A stretch of DNA of 64,000 bases from Brienomyrus brachyistius (lineage: Eukaryota > Chordata > Actinopteri > Osteoglossiformes > Mormyridae). The translations under genes were made by a program, and so were the position numbers. Below, one piece after another: positions 11,284 through 25,100 of the stretch. The stretch spans positions 11,781,072 to 11,845,071 of the forward strand of contig NC_064537.1 of assembly GCF_023856365.1 (NCBI RefSeq). The letters are read 5' to 3'. The notes under the pieces are model-generated. The model saw only the letters and a list, made by a program, of their open reading frames with translations, was not told where the DNA came from and searched no databases. Each line of letters opens with the position of its first letter. The stretch's first letter is position 1.

Positions 11284-14200
11284 CTGGGGGGGTGGAGACA
11301 CATGATCAGGTTCTCCCATCCCAGCTGCAGGGGCTCCTTACAGGACATCCACAGAGCATGTGCTGATTTTACGCTATTCCCCAGCGCACAGTTCCGCTAC
11401 CCTGACGCACTGGTGCATCCTGCCTTTTTTTTTTAACTATATATAGAGTATGACATCTGTGCTGGCTTTTGTAAAACAGAAAAAGGCACCTGCACTGTCC
11501 AGAAGTGGTTTCACAGCCAGGAAGAGCAGCATGTAATATACCCCATGGGGGGCTAGATTGTCTTTATTTATGCTGCATTTTGCGGTCGGGGGGAATGGGG
11601 CCGAGGTGGCTGGGAAAAACAAAGCTTCTGAGGTATTTATGAGGAGTGTCACTATACGCTCCAAGCGGGCGGCGCCCAGACCAGGAGGTGCTCCACCTTC
11701 AGCAAACACCACGCGCGGGAAGGAGTCGCACGGATCCGTCCTCACTACCGGCTCCCGTGTCGACGTCCAACTTTCCCCGTCGTCAGACTCCAGGAGCAAG
11801 TGTCTAACTTTCACTAACACCACCCTCCCCCCCCCAGCAAATCCCAAAAACTCTGCATTCCTTATCTTCATAACAAAGAAGCTCATCCCTCCTTCTTGAA
11901 CAGAGAAAGCTCCACCACTTCCTTCCTTCATAAGGAATTTGACTGGAAGTCCAGTGCTCCCGTTTCGGAGCCGGACATGAGGAGCCCCAAGGTGCTTCTG
12001 CACGGAGGGCTTCCCCCACACTGCACCAGCACTTATGCACTAAGGACTGCATTCTCGTAATTACATGACTGAAGAGGCGCACGTGGTTTCCATGTCGCCG
12101 AACTGAGCCAGATCAGGTTGCAAATAAGCCCTTCTGTGTCATGGACGGAGGATGTGGTCACGACTGAAGTCTGTAGGATACAGTCCTTTGGTGGGCTAAC
12201 TCAGGACCAAGACCAGTAGTACCAGTGCAGTAAAGCTGGTAGGAAGGGTCTCCCAAAAACCAAAAACGCAAGTCCTACTGGAAACCACACCAGTGCAAAC
12301 AGGCAGTTCCACACAAATCCTCAGCAGAAAGTTCCTGAACATGGGAAGATCCTGTTTTGACTAAAGAAAATGCTACTAAAAATATAACTCAATTGAAATT
12401 CTTTTGCACAGGACTGTCAACAAAGGACAAATGGACACCAAAGGTGAGATTCGGGGGTAGGATTGCGACTCAAAAAACTGAAACTGCTGACAAGTCAGGG
12501 TGCCCCATTAATACAGCACTTCTCTTGCCCCCCCGATCATCTTGAAACAAGTCAGATGAATGGAAACACAAAGACAAATCACACTTAGTATGTCGTTCAG
12601 TCAGCTTCGCTGTAGAGCCATTACTGCAATTATTTGAAAAAAGTAGTGTCCTCATGCATACCTACAAAATCACATGCTGACATTATTTCAGCAGTTCACT
12701 AAATGGCTGTTAGTCCTTTTCTCTCCTCCCAGTCACGCCGAGACCATGTCATATGCTGACATGTGTGGCTCAAACACAGCTGTGTGTTTTTTTTCCACAC
12801 CAAACTTCATTCGTTTGCTGAAATCGCAAGACGAAGATGGGCGCATTACAGGAAATGCCAGGGCGTCGGAGGTCAACGAGGCAAATCCCAGGAAGTCCGA
12901 CACGCTTCCTGCGCTCTGCATCCTCACATCGGCACGTTATTCTTACATTAATGAATATTATTTAACACCAACAACAAACCATTATCCCCATAAAAGGAAT
13001 CTGAAATGTTACAATATGGAACTCAGAGGTACTTTTACAGTTGCTTAGGAAATTAGCTACATAAACACGAGAACAACAATGGAGTTGATAAATAAGCAAA
13101 TATAAAACAAACGTATGGAACTAAACAAAGGACAAACAAACAAAGTAAAACGATCAAACAAAGTAATGACAGTTGAGATTAAAAAAACATACATAAGCCG
13201 CTGCATCATGTATCAAATGGCATGATGTACCCCAGAGATTACCCAGCAAAATGACTGTCCAAAGTGAAACAACTTCACACCAGGAATGTGTGCTTTAGAT
13301 GATAAACATTTTCTTTTTTTGCAGGGAGCCTGAATGATTGACCTATATACTACTCACTGACCAGGACAGAAAAAAAATGACCGACTGCGTGATCACACAG
13401 TTGTCTCGTTTTAAGTATTCACCCAAAGTGACTTGCAGTTTTACCTGGTTTTACATAAAGCAAGTCAGGTTGGATTCGATTCTCAAGGGTACAACAGCTG
13501 CTTCATGCAGAAGGTTGTAAATTCTAGGTCACAAACGATTGTCCTTCACCTTCTAACTATATGCTGCCCTGGGAGTCTAACTGTCTGTACCAGTACTGCA
13601 GCTACAGCCAACACTGATATAAAATTACAGTGTTAAATTAAGTTTTTTTTTTTTCCCCTGGGTAGTCTATGCTTCCAGTCGCCTCGCATTGGCTGTTTGT
13701 GTTACTCGAATACACATCATTCTTCAAATTAATGCATGCAGCCCATCATATCACCAATTTATATAGCTCAACTTATGTAAGCAACAACCCGATTCTACAG
13801 GACAAAACTGTACTATGGCGAATAATCGAATAATGATGAGCCCTAGGAATTCCGCGATAGATATTAAATATGATATTCCACCAATCCACAAAAAAAAAAA
13901 ACATTCCGCCGTTTCATTAACTGCACTCACCCAAGGTCTAACGGGCCGACTATGAAAATTAGAAAGACTACAGCACAGAACCCGGCCCGTTACCCTAGAC
14001 AAGGAGCAGATTAAGTTTCCCATGCAGTGATGTTTCAATAGGTGGCTAATCGGGATATCAGTAACGCGAACGCAGCACATGCGCTGCCGTGACAGGGGAA
14101 GAGGAAACCGCCGATCATCCCAGCAGGCAACTACTGGCCATCAAGCCGATCTGCAAAGGACACAACCATCCATTTGATGTTAAAACACCCAAAGATACAC

Positions 14201-14599
14201 TGTAGCATTTACCTATTTATCCCGCTAAGCCGCGCTCATTCAAACTGTCATCTCCCCCCTCCGTTTATTTTCACATCCATATTAACTTCTATAAACATAA
14301 TTTAAACAAGGATTCATTAGCAGTACGCAGACTTTTTAAATGATATTATAGGTTCACGAATCCTTGTCCGCATAGACATGTTTTTTTCTATACACCTGTG
14401 CAAGAACAAACAGCAGGCAAGCTCCTAAGCACATATACAAATAAAAGGCATACGAATTTAATCTCACCCTCTATGCCGCCCGCGACTATGGTCAGAGGCA
14501 CTCATCCATCTTTAGCGGGAATCGGAGACCTGAATGTCAAAGTGGCTCGTACTGTTTCTTTGTTAATACTAATAATTATTATTATTAAACCGTAGCCGT
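11284..14599 (-). other. Putative TBC1D16 5' UTR intron; nothing recognised
   Basis: The 3.3 kb between the acceptor at 11283 and the CpG-rich region holds no recognised exon or repeat. A 194-codon minus-strand open frame at 12021-11437 has no familiar motif and no obvious splice context, and I read it as chance. The DNA turns AT-rich from about 12.9 kb. Confidence 0.4.
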
Positions 14600-14870
14600 A
14601 CGTGTGTTTACCCGAGAGTCCCGCTACAACACGTTGCGGCGTCTCGCCTTTAGCCCCACCCACCAGGCCGCTGCTTCCGGGATGAAGGTCCGCTTCTCCG
14701 GCCGCCGGACGAGCGCCGGATCGACGCGGAATAAGCGGAAAGCAAGCGCAGCAGGCGTCCCGCTCGGCAGCGAGCTGCGATCTGCTGTCTCCGGCGAGAG
14801 CGTGATTCGGGTGCCGCTTCTGCGTTTAGCGTGGAGGCAGAATAAGGACCAGTCTTTGTGATCTAGATTC
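14600..14870 (-). promoter_or_regulatory. CpG-rich region, probable TBC1D16 promoter and first noncoding exon
   Basis: This stretch is far richer in G+C and CpG than the AT-rich DNA on both sides; CpGs are dense between 14630 and 14830 (CGGCCGCCGGACGAGCGCCG is typical). It lies upstream of the TBC1D16 start codon on the minus strand. A possible 5' splice site, CTCGG|GTAAAC, ends an exon at about 14612, which would join to the acceptor at 11283 across a 3.3 kb intron. The transcription start cannot be fixed from sequence. An 85-codon plus-strand reading frame here is a by-product of GC content. Confidence 0.55.
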
Positions 14871-16443
14871 TTTTTATTGTCACTTGGCTGATCCTTTCAC
14901 ACAGTTGGGCGTTGTTATTTTAATAATTATTTTACTAATGAATAAAATTAAGCTTAAATATTGAAGCTGCCAATTTAAGTCATTAAAAGAGTAGCTCTTT
15001 CGAACATCTTCAGATACTGCAACCTATACAGTTTCACACAAAGTTAATAACATTTTAAATAGGCGCGCAATCTGTTAAATTTCAGATTTCAGCCATTAAA
15101 TTTAAGCCGGGAGCAATAAACTCGCATTTAGAAACGCTATATGGAATTGGATTACTCTTACCCTTCATTAAATTGTGTCCAGAGAGTGTCTATTACGCAA
15201 TTCAAGTATTAAGTTGTGACCACAGACCAAATAGTGTTTAAGTATAATTTAAATGATTTTCGCTTTATATCATGATAGTTGCTGCATACATTTAATGAGT
15301 TATTCGGGGTTATATATTTAATAATGTTTGGCAACTCCTGGAAACATAATTATAATAATAATAATAATATACACACATGCATACAATAAAAAGGATATTT
15401 GTTGGGTAATACACAAAAAACAATATTCATAGTCAGTACAGGGCACAGTGGGTATGACAGTAGATACACATTTACATTCTTACAGTATATTTATTTACAT
15501 TTATCTTACAGTTCTTACATTTTAAGTACCATATATTGCTTGAATGTGCAAACAACTGCAGTTACCACAGCACTTACATATATGCTTTGAAGAGAGCTAC
15601 TGTTGTCTGTTGCTTCCCTGCTCATGTAAAATCTCAAAAAGATTGTTCATTCTTTTTCTGCGTTCAACTATATAGGCACAAAGTAATAGGATTTCTAATT
15701 CATTTTAAAAAGAACATTATTTTGATTCATGATATAAACCCTTCAACTTTAATAGCTGATGTGCTTTAGACCGTTCCAGCGATTTGGGAGGAGTCCAAAA
15801 CAGAGTTAAGGTGGAATGGCGACAGGGACAGTCCGGGTGCTGACGTACACTCACTCCAAAAATAGCGTGAGGCTTATTACACCCGAACTTGGTATTACAG
15901 CACGTTCCTTAGAATTTAAAGCTTTATGAAAGCTTCAGTTAAACATTTTAGACTATAACCTGACTGGCTCCATGAAACTGGCATAACCTAAGAACCTTAC
16001 AGGTTTACGTTTAGCTGGGAAAAAACCAGCAAAGGAACCTTAATAAACAAGACAGTAACACACACACACACGCACACACACGCACGCACACACACACGCA
16101 CACACACGTATAAATAGTACAACACAACACTAAAATGTTTACTGATAAATGTCCTCAGTAAACAGTCATATAAAAGGGGCTCCTTCATACCAATTCCTGG
16201 TTAACCTGATTAAAGTTGTCAGCAGCTGCTGTAATGTAAAGATATGCTGGTGTGGTGTGTTCTATTAATCTGTTCTTTTGCGTTTGTTTTGTTTGTTTTG
16301 TCCAGATCTCCAGCCACAGACGGGGGTGACCCCACACTGGCTCTCAGCAATTTCATACCTGCACCCGACAAGGAGACGGTACAAAGAATTAAACACAGAG
16401 CTAAAGTCTGGGCAGGTTTCCCTCTCGCCACCCTGGTCTCCCT
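14871..16443. other. AT-rich spacer between TBC1D16 and the CARD14 3' end
   Basis: Probably contains the CARD14 3' UTR, because CARD14 reads leftwards into it. There is an AATAAA on the minus strand at 15495-15490, about 950 nt past the stop codon, but no strong closer signal. The only other clear feature is a CA/CGCACA repeat at about 16061-16108. No gene is seen. Confidence 0.4.
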
Positions 16444-17559
16444 TCACAGTAGGTCCTGCTCGACCCACACGATCTTGTGCTGCTCCTCCTGGATGACGGC
16501 CTGCAGGACGGCCAGCAGGTTGGAGGTGTCGCTCCAGCTGTCCGGGGCCACGGTGCGGTACAGGCAGGGCAGCTTGTCCAGGAGGGTCTCCTCGCTGCGG
16601 TAGCAGTCCAGCAGCTGCTCCTCCGTCACGCCCAGCTTGTGCAGCTTGCTCCTGCGGGGAGAATCCCGGCCGAGTGTCACCAGGCTTGCCTCACCTGACC
16701 GTCATCGATGTCATGTGACAGGTTTTCATCCCCCCCCCCCACTTTCGCAATTACATCCGGCACCGTTTCGCTTCTCCTTGACTCCGCTCGTGGGTTCCTG
16801 CCAGAAGATGGCTCAAAAGTGTTATGAAATTTGAAATGAATTATGGAGCCATGCACTTGGGTTTTTCCCCCCATCGACTTGCTCCGGAGTTGAACTTCAA
16901 AGCTACTGATAAACAATGCCAGGCCACAGTTTACAGATAAAATATACTGCATGGATATCATAGCTGCTTTAACAGATAAAATGAGAAAACACACTAAGCT
17001 ATCAGAATATTTATAACGTACTGAATGCTCTTTGTTGTTTTGTTGCATTTGAACGGAATGTTATTTTGGGGCAGCACTGTAGCTCGTCGAGTTGCATCGT
17101 AGCTTCTCACTGTCAGGGATGCGAGCTTGAATGGAAGGATGATTTTTTTATTAGCTAGTACGGCTATTATAAGGATGAATAGTATGACTGGTGAGTGTCT
17201 CTGTACCTGTGACCGGAAGGTCACCGGTTTGAGCCCTAGCTTCGGCAGACCAGTCACATATCTGTGGGCCCTTGAACAAGGCCCATAACCCCCAGGGGAG
17301 GTACACGTTGGCTGACCCCCAAGCTATGGAGAGCAAGATGGGGCAGACCAATGCTCTTCACTGAGTTTTAGATGAGGGCCACCAGTATGGAGAGGGGCTC
17401 AGGACCACCATTTTCTTTTTTAAAAGCTTTTAAATACGATAGCTTTTTTAATACTATGTCACTTGATTATTAGTAAACTACATAGCTGCACATTACTAAG
17501 GAAGTTGCATCTATATTAAAATCGCATGTAGATTAAAATAAATAAAAAATATATATATC

Positions 17560-17601
<42 letters not shown>

Positions 17602-20600
17602 AAAAATTAATCTGATGGACAGGATAATTTGCTTATTTTATTATTCGGTCATGGGGCTCCACATTGGCCTGCAGCCACAATGAAGACCACTGAAGTTAGA
17701 CAAAGAAAAGGATTTCAGTGTACCTGTACTCGTACTTGTGCGAATGGCAAATAAAGGATTTATCGTTTAATATCAATTGCTGGATCACAGCAAAGACATG
17801 AGGTGTTTCTCAACATGCATACTTGGCCGCACGTGTGTTCTCAGGTACTCGTTTGACGTCACCTTCCATTGCCGAAGACCAGTTCTAATACTCAAGAACA
17901 GAAGCACAGAGGACAGTAAAAATCCCCAGATGTCGTTCTGGCTCCGCCCCAAATTCCTACGATGCATCGGTTGCATCCTCACCAAACTAGACCAATCCCA
18001 TGATTCACTGCGCCCCAAGTTCATTCTTGGGAATCAACTTAACAAGACTGGTCTTGCTAAGTGCACAAATACGATCAGAGTTGGGTTATTCAGGTACAGA
18101 GAGTAAAAGTCCAGACCAAGAATTTGTTTCAACCAACCAGTTGAGCATAAATAGTCACAGTCACAGAGTAACTCAGCTGGTTGGTTGAAACAAAATCCTG
18201 GTCTGGACTTTTACTCTCTGGACCTGAATCACTTAACTCTGAGTACAATCCTCGTGTACTGAGAAACACCCACGGTCTCCTTGAACTCCCATATCGACAA
18301 CCTCAGGCGGTACCTGAGTTTTCGGATGCTGCGCTCAGACAGCGCGATGAAGATGATGATGGGGAAGATCTCAGATCTGTGCAGGCGCCTGACACAGTCG
18401 AGTCCCAGGGGCAGCACGCAGTGGAGGCCCTGTGAGGACGGCACACACATGGGGGTCTGGTTAGTGCAGCTGGGGTCTAGCTCACAGTGACTGGGTGTGG
18501 GAGGTGGTCAGCAGAACAGCAGGCACCTCAAACCGGCAGTGGAGGAAATGAGACTGAATCACAGGCGGTTGGCGTTACTCTGCACTGCCAGTAAGTCTGT
18601 GGTTTGACCCAGTTCTCATTGGTTACTCTGCCAGTTAAACAGAACAGAGACTGGCCACTCACAGTAACATCAATAAGAGCGACGAGGGACAATGAGCAGC
18701 TGGGAGCAGGAGCTGATTAGAGCACTCTATATCAGTCAGACCTCAAATCATGACTAATAAGGCAGACACACGCCCCGAGTGAATATAAAGCTACAGAAAG
18801 AAAAAACATCACGACAAGGTGATCTTTGAAATTCCTCACAGGCAGGCTCAGAAAGGAAGTCTCACTGCGTTCTTTTCTGAGTCTTCCCTGCAGTCAAGGA
18901 TTTTTCCTTTTACGTTGACAACGCGTGCACACGGCGCTCTGAGTAACAGAAACAGGTTTATAACCTGTGGATCTCAGAAGCCAGGCATTATCAATCGAGC
19001 ACCGCGTGCACTTTCCATGGCACGCGGCAGCTGGCATGGGCTCACGCACCTGCTTGATCACTTTCTCGACACTCTGCAGGGTGTAGCAGTGGGAGGCCCC
19101 CCGCTCACAGTCTTCCAGGATCTCCGACTTCTGCATCCGTGCGGCGCACTCGCTAGCGCTCAGAAGTTCTGCAGGCGAGGGGAGAAAGTTGAGAGTTGGC
19201 GACCGGGAAGAGAGTTGGAGGACGCTGATCAGCGTCCAGTACAGAGTGGTCAGCATCAATACAAGGGAACCACTGCATTTGAAAACAAGTGAAAGTACAG
19301 TGTAATGTTTCATTACAGCCTGCATGATGAGTGAGGACAGGGCCAAGAATTCTTCAGTGCACACCACTCCATGTAAATGAACGCAGAATTATTTGTTTCC
19401 TTAAAACTGCCCACCAGGGGGCTCTCTTACGTGTGACACTGATTACAGTACAATGATCCCTGTCCAGATGATTGGTACTTTAATACGTGCTCTGCAGTTG
19501 TGATCTGAACTAATAAATAGAACGACATCAAAGCAATTACTTTTGACAGTTGTTCTATGACAAATATGTGACTAAATATGATTGATTGTTTTCTGGTTTA
19601 TATTCTGACCTTAATGAACACTGGTGCTGTTATTTCAGAATGAATAATATCAACATTAAATTTCTGCTGACAGTTATTAAAGAGTATATTTCAATTGTCT
19701 ACAAACTGAAACGTTGCCTATGATAGTTTCTCCCCCAAATGACACTGATGTGTTCCTCTATCAGATTTCACAAGAAATTTGAAAACCCACTGGAAGGACA
19801 ATTAAACCCCATCCCTATTTTGTAATTCAACCAATCGGACGTATGTGCAGAGATCATTTACACAAATGACGTCACTGTATGAAAATGCTTAGCTTTGTGC
19901 TATTTCTCTGATACTCTTGATACACGCGAATGCCTGCTAGCGTCAGGCAGCACGGGCCTAGGTGCCTGACACCATCCGCGTTACCTGGTTTGCATAACTG
20001 GAAGCCCCGGAGCTCTCCCAGTTTGTTGTTCAGGAGGAGGCCGCACACCGAGGGGAGGAGGAGGACAGGCCGAGAGGCCGGCGGGTGGTGAGGAGTCACG
20101 AGGGTGTAGGGCATGAGTGTGACGCAGCCCCGGGACGTAACGCCGTTCCCTGTAAGATCACACATGAGAACCGGCCGTCCACGGCGCACTTAATCAGGGT
20201 TCTCCAATTCCGGTTCTAGAGGGCCCAAATCCAGCACAGTCATCAGATTTCCTCTGCTCAAGCAGAAGTGCTGAACCTCATGAGTAGCTGATTATGACGT
20301 GTTTGGGCAGGGAAACCTGCAAACTGTGTTTTATTGTGTCCCTCTAGGACCAGAACTGGGGAACCCTGAACCAAATGCTCAGCTGCTATACAAATCTTCA
20401 AGCTTCAAATCATATCAACAGCGCCGGTACCAACATGTGCCCTGTAGTGACATTACCGTATTTTAAGAAATAATTAAGCAAAAGTAAGAAGTGATTCATT
20501 TAAAACGTGTAGTTATCTTGTTAAAATAAATCAATACCAAGAAAGCAGCATAATATTTTCATGTCTTCTGAAAGGTAAGTGTGGAAATTACAGTTGCTTT

Positions 20601-22147
20601 ATTCACCAGAGCCTTGCCTTTTATCTACAAAGTTGAGTCCTTGGAGCATTTGGGGGTTAAGGGTCTTGCTCAAAGGGTCCAATGGTGAAATAATGGGATT
20701 TGAACCAGTGACCTTCCAATCACAGGTACAGTGTCCAAATCTGCTGAGTCACACACCCCCCCCACATGTATTATATCCAAAATGTATCCAGTTTCTGTAT
20801 TTTTCTTTCTTCTCCTGGTTTTACAGGGTTTTAATTGCTCTGCTTTAGTTCCGCATTCCTTTATGCACGTTAATAAACAGTCATCACCAACGGTTTTTTA
20901 TCGCCATGACGACGGGTATCGGTAAAACGCCTGCCGCACATAGACTGTGTCAGCAGGGGGCGCCTCTCGCAGAGACCAAAGGACCCACCTGTCCCCTCAG
21001 CCTCCTCCGAGGTATCCTCCTCTACAGACACCCATAGTGGGTTGCGCCCCAGCCGGCCCGTGCTGACGATCCGTACCGACTTCTGATTCGCCTGACCATT
21101 GCAGGGGTCCACCTGGGGTGGGGGGCACAGGGGAGCGGGGAATTATCAGAGAGCGCCTCTCCATGGCAACAGTGAATGTTGTGTTCCGGTAATAACTCGC
21201 ATTAGTGTCATTGCTTCTTACCCTCCGCAGTGATGTCTGCTGCAAGGTCATGTCCTCGATCGCCCTTATCAGCAGGCGCTGAGCTCTGGAGTTAATGACA
21301 GATTTCATTTACTGTCTATACCTACATCTCACAATAAAGAACTATTGCTTCATGCAGACACGCCGCCGACAGTGACCATGCTCCTACTGCCAAAAGAATC
21401 TTATTGGAAAAAGCAATCCCCAACTGCTAAATATAACAGGGTAAAATTGAGCGAGAGTTACTCGTTAACTTCAAAACTTGGCATACTGAGGTATTTTTCA
21501 CTAAACTATGATCGACAAGAGTGCATAATGCCATAAAATGCAAGGCAAACCTGTAGCAGACAGAATGAGCTCTCCCCTCTCAGTGTACGTCCATAATAAT
21601 GTGCATAGGGGTCACCAACACGTTTGGTAGCCCGCAGGCAACCAAGCAGTAGCCCGCATAACACTTACAAAAATCAAATAAATTTTACAGTTGTCAACCC
21701 TTCCCCCAGGTCGATAACTTTGATCATTACTATACCCCCCTCCAAATAGCCACCCACTTTATTTTCCTAGTAGAAGTAGCTGTCCCTGTAAAAAAAAGGT
21801 CGGACACCCCTGGTATTGCGACTAAGGATGCCCCTTCTGGAGACTTTGTGAACTGCAGATGGTCCAGACTGGCAGCCCTGGAGAGACGTTGGGACGTTGG
21901 CAGCAGCCTCACCTGTAGTAGTTGGGCAGGGTGCCACTCTCCAGGTCCTTCAGGTTGCACGGCTGCACGTGACTGGCTTTCCAGGACCCGTCTGCGCTGC
22001 GGGTATCGGTCACGTGCAGGATGTCGTTGCAGCGGATGGCCAGCGTGTACCCGGCCCCGCGCGGCAGGCCCATGTTGACGCGCACGTAAAAGGAGTCTCC
22101 TGAGGTCACCTCGCCTCTCTGAAGTTGGGCCAGCAGCTTCTCGTAAG
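16444..22147 (-). CDS. card14: CARD14 coding exons 14-20: SH3 and GUK-like regions
   Basis: Exon 22147-21913 encodes the SH3-like part ([43 protein letters not shown]). Exons 21285-21222, 21112-20989, 20149-19985, 19168-19050, 18429-18314 and 16651-16444 complete the hook and the GUK-like domain ([89 protein letters not shown] then TGA at 16446-16444). As in other CARMA proteins there is no visible ATP-binding glycine loop, so the GUK fold is expected to be a binding domain, not an enzyme. The last intron (16652-18313) carries a V-SINE, an AT repeat and an inverted-repeat element. Confidence 0.9.
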
Positions 22148-25100
22148 CTGGAAGCAAGAGGTGTCAGAGCACATGGAGTTAAACTTCCACCCTCGCTGCA
22201 TAAATATAACCTCTCAGGTATGTGGCCTAACTTGAATGAATGGTTAACTATGAATTCCTATCATATCCCGTAACATAACAGCAAAATTAAAATAATTAAC
22301 TGCTGGCAGCAATACATCATTGTACTAGTGACAGCATCACCAAACCATCACTCCCTACTACCCAACTCCCAAACAGAATAACACGAGAGGTTTGTGACTC
22401 ACTGTCCTGATTGTATCGAACTGAGAGGTGGAAGAAGCCACGGACTTGACCCAGCGCCCACAGTGCTTCCTCCAGAGTAGAATCCTCCATTACCATGCGT
22501 AATGAGTGTCGCCCCTGATCGTACTGCATCTGCAGGGGAGCGAGATGAAGGTTTCACTTTTTTTCCATGTTTAGCACAAAGATTGTCATCATCTTCAAAA
22601 TTCAATAGACCAATGTCAACAGTCCACCCATCTCCTAGATACCAGCAACTAATCCCAATCCTATCTTTTGTAAGTGGATGAAGAATACAGTACTTAGTGC
22701 TGAGTCCTAAATGTCATTTGCAGTAACATGATTTCTCATGATGTCTAGTTCTTGCGAGTCTCTGATGCAGCTTCCTATTGCTACCTTTGACTGCGACTCC
22801 GACTGGCTGCTGCGTTTCTTAAAATGCGCAGCAATATCCAAGATGACAGGTATTGCGATGCTTTCTGCCACAAATGCCTGAGTGCTCTGCTGCTGGATCC
22901 AGGCTCACAGCCTGTTGGACAGTCACCCATCAATTGTTCACAGCAGAGTGCCACAGTTAAGTGTACAGTAGCTTCTTGTTATTAAAAGCACAACATATTC
23001 TAAGTACGGACCGGTGGAGCGACTGGGATTGCCAATTGTAGTCTACAAGACACGTTGCTATGCAGCCCTCTGTTTACGTCACACAGTAGTTTTCAAAACA
23101 TGCTGCCAAGCAGCTTTTTGTTTATTAAAGTAAACAATGTATACAACATACATGGAATGCCATGCAGCTTTTTGTTTAGAAATTGGAGTAGTCTACAAAA
23201 CGTGATGCCAAGCAGTTATTTGTTTAGTAAATGAGTCTTCGAAACACAGAGCAAGCAGCTTTTTGTTCAGTAAATGAGTCTACAAAACACGGTGCCAAGC
23301 AGCTTTTTTGTTCAGTAAATGAGTCTACGAAACATGGTGCCAGTTTTGTTAAGAACATAAAAACATAAGAAATTTCTAAACGAGAGGAGGCCGTTCGGCC
23401 CATCAAGCTCGCTTGGGGAGAACTTAACTAATAGCTCAGAGTTGTTAAAATCTTATCTAGCACTGATGTAAAGAGACCCTTTTAGCTTGCACTGCATGAA
23501 CACGTTCAGTAAATGAGTCTACAAAACCTGGTCCCAATCAACTTTGTTAATTTAGCAAATGGCGTAGTCTACAAAACACAGTTAAGCATCAATTTTGTTT
23601 GTGATGGTTCTAAACAGCATTATCCTTACCTCCATTATCTGGGCTCCAGACCTGAGACCCACATTCTGGGCTGGGGATCCCTCTTTAACCTCATGTATGA
23701 ACACCCCTGTCTTGTTTCCACCAACCACCCGCAACTGACTGAGCAGCTCCTCCCCCTGGAAGGAGATAGTCAGGCCATAGCCGGGGGTGCCGAGGCGCAG
23801 TGCCTTAGGCCGGGAACGAACCAGGAATGGTGGAGCTGTTTTCCTGCACCCAAAAAAAGTCTACATAAGAAACAGGACAAATAAATTCATAAATGGGGTT
23901 TATACTGAACCGTTGGCTTTTGGGGGAGGGGGGATGAGGCTTTCAAATACAGAGAGAAAAGCATAGCAAAGCTGAGTTGGAGGAAGGTCTCACCGGGTGG
24001 TGTTACTCTGGAGAGAAGACAAAGATGGAGGTGCTGCCTCCTCATCCACTGTAACATACAAGATAGATAGAGGTGGACTTAATGGAGTCCTATCACGCTT
24101 TTCGAGCTTTTTCCTTTCTTTTAGTGTGTTATAGTATGTATGTGCATGTAGTATGTATAGTATGTATGTGCATGTAGTATGTATAGTATTATGTGCATGT
24201 AGTATGTATAGTATGTATGTGCATGTAGTATGTATAGCATGTATGTGCATGTAAACGGTCTGCAAAGGCCCAAAGTACTTGCAAAGGGAATAACTCGGGG
24301 TTAAAATACTCGGGGTTAGGCTCTAAATATTTGGGGCTATCGCCCATGACATAATGTGTCAGACAAACTCACCAGTCGGGAAACTGACCAATCAGAGTAC
24401 ACTGGGCTCGTAGGGGGGTGGGGCTTAAAACTCTAACAGAGTAATTCATAGTTATAAAAGTCAATAGAGATGTGCAGTATGAGAATAATACTGTGTTTTT
24501 GGAACACTGAAATATGTAAATCTATTTTAGAAGACACCAAAAAATAAAATTATGAACAGTGAAAATTAGCATAATAGGGCCCCTTTAAATACCATACTGA
24601 TGTTCATGGTCAGCACACACAGAAACACACAGAAACACACAGAAACACACAAAGACGGAAGTGCCTTTGTGAGCATGATGATTACAGTCGGGGATCAAAT
24701 GCAAAAAATGTTACCAGAGCCCATTACCTTTATGGATGATCTCAAAGTCGTTATCTGGGTCTGAGACAGGCGGGAGCGAGTCCCACATCTTGAAACTGTG
24801 GCACAGAAACGGATAGCGGGCTCTTTAACACAGCAAGGCACGGCATGGCAGTGTTCTCATTTCAGGCTCGCTCTCAATCCAGCTCTCCTCTTTCTCGCAT
24901 TTCTAGCCAGCAGCTCTGAATGAACCGGTAAAGCTGGTTCTGGCGCCACTCGAGCACGACGCAGAAGGGCTACTCTGCTGCACCTCTGCCTACCTACCAA
25001 AGAGGAACCTCTGCCAGGCGTAGGAAGGAGAAAGGGAAGTCAAGCACATGGTCTCCACCCTAAGTGCTACGCACTGGAAGGTCTTATTGCGTCACAGAAG

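Noticed and set aside
11437..12021. 194-codon minus-strand frame
   Set aside because: No recognisable domain or splice context; sits in the putative first intron of TBC1D16 and looks like chance.
14604..14861. 85-codon plus-strand frame in the CpG-rich region
   Set aside because: Stop-poor because of GC content; no homology seen and better explained as promoter DNA.
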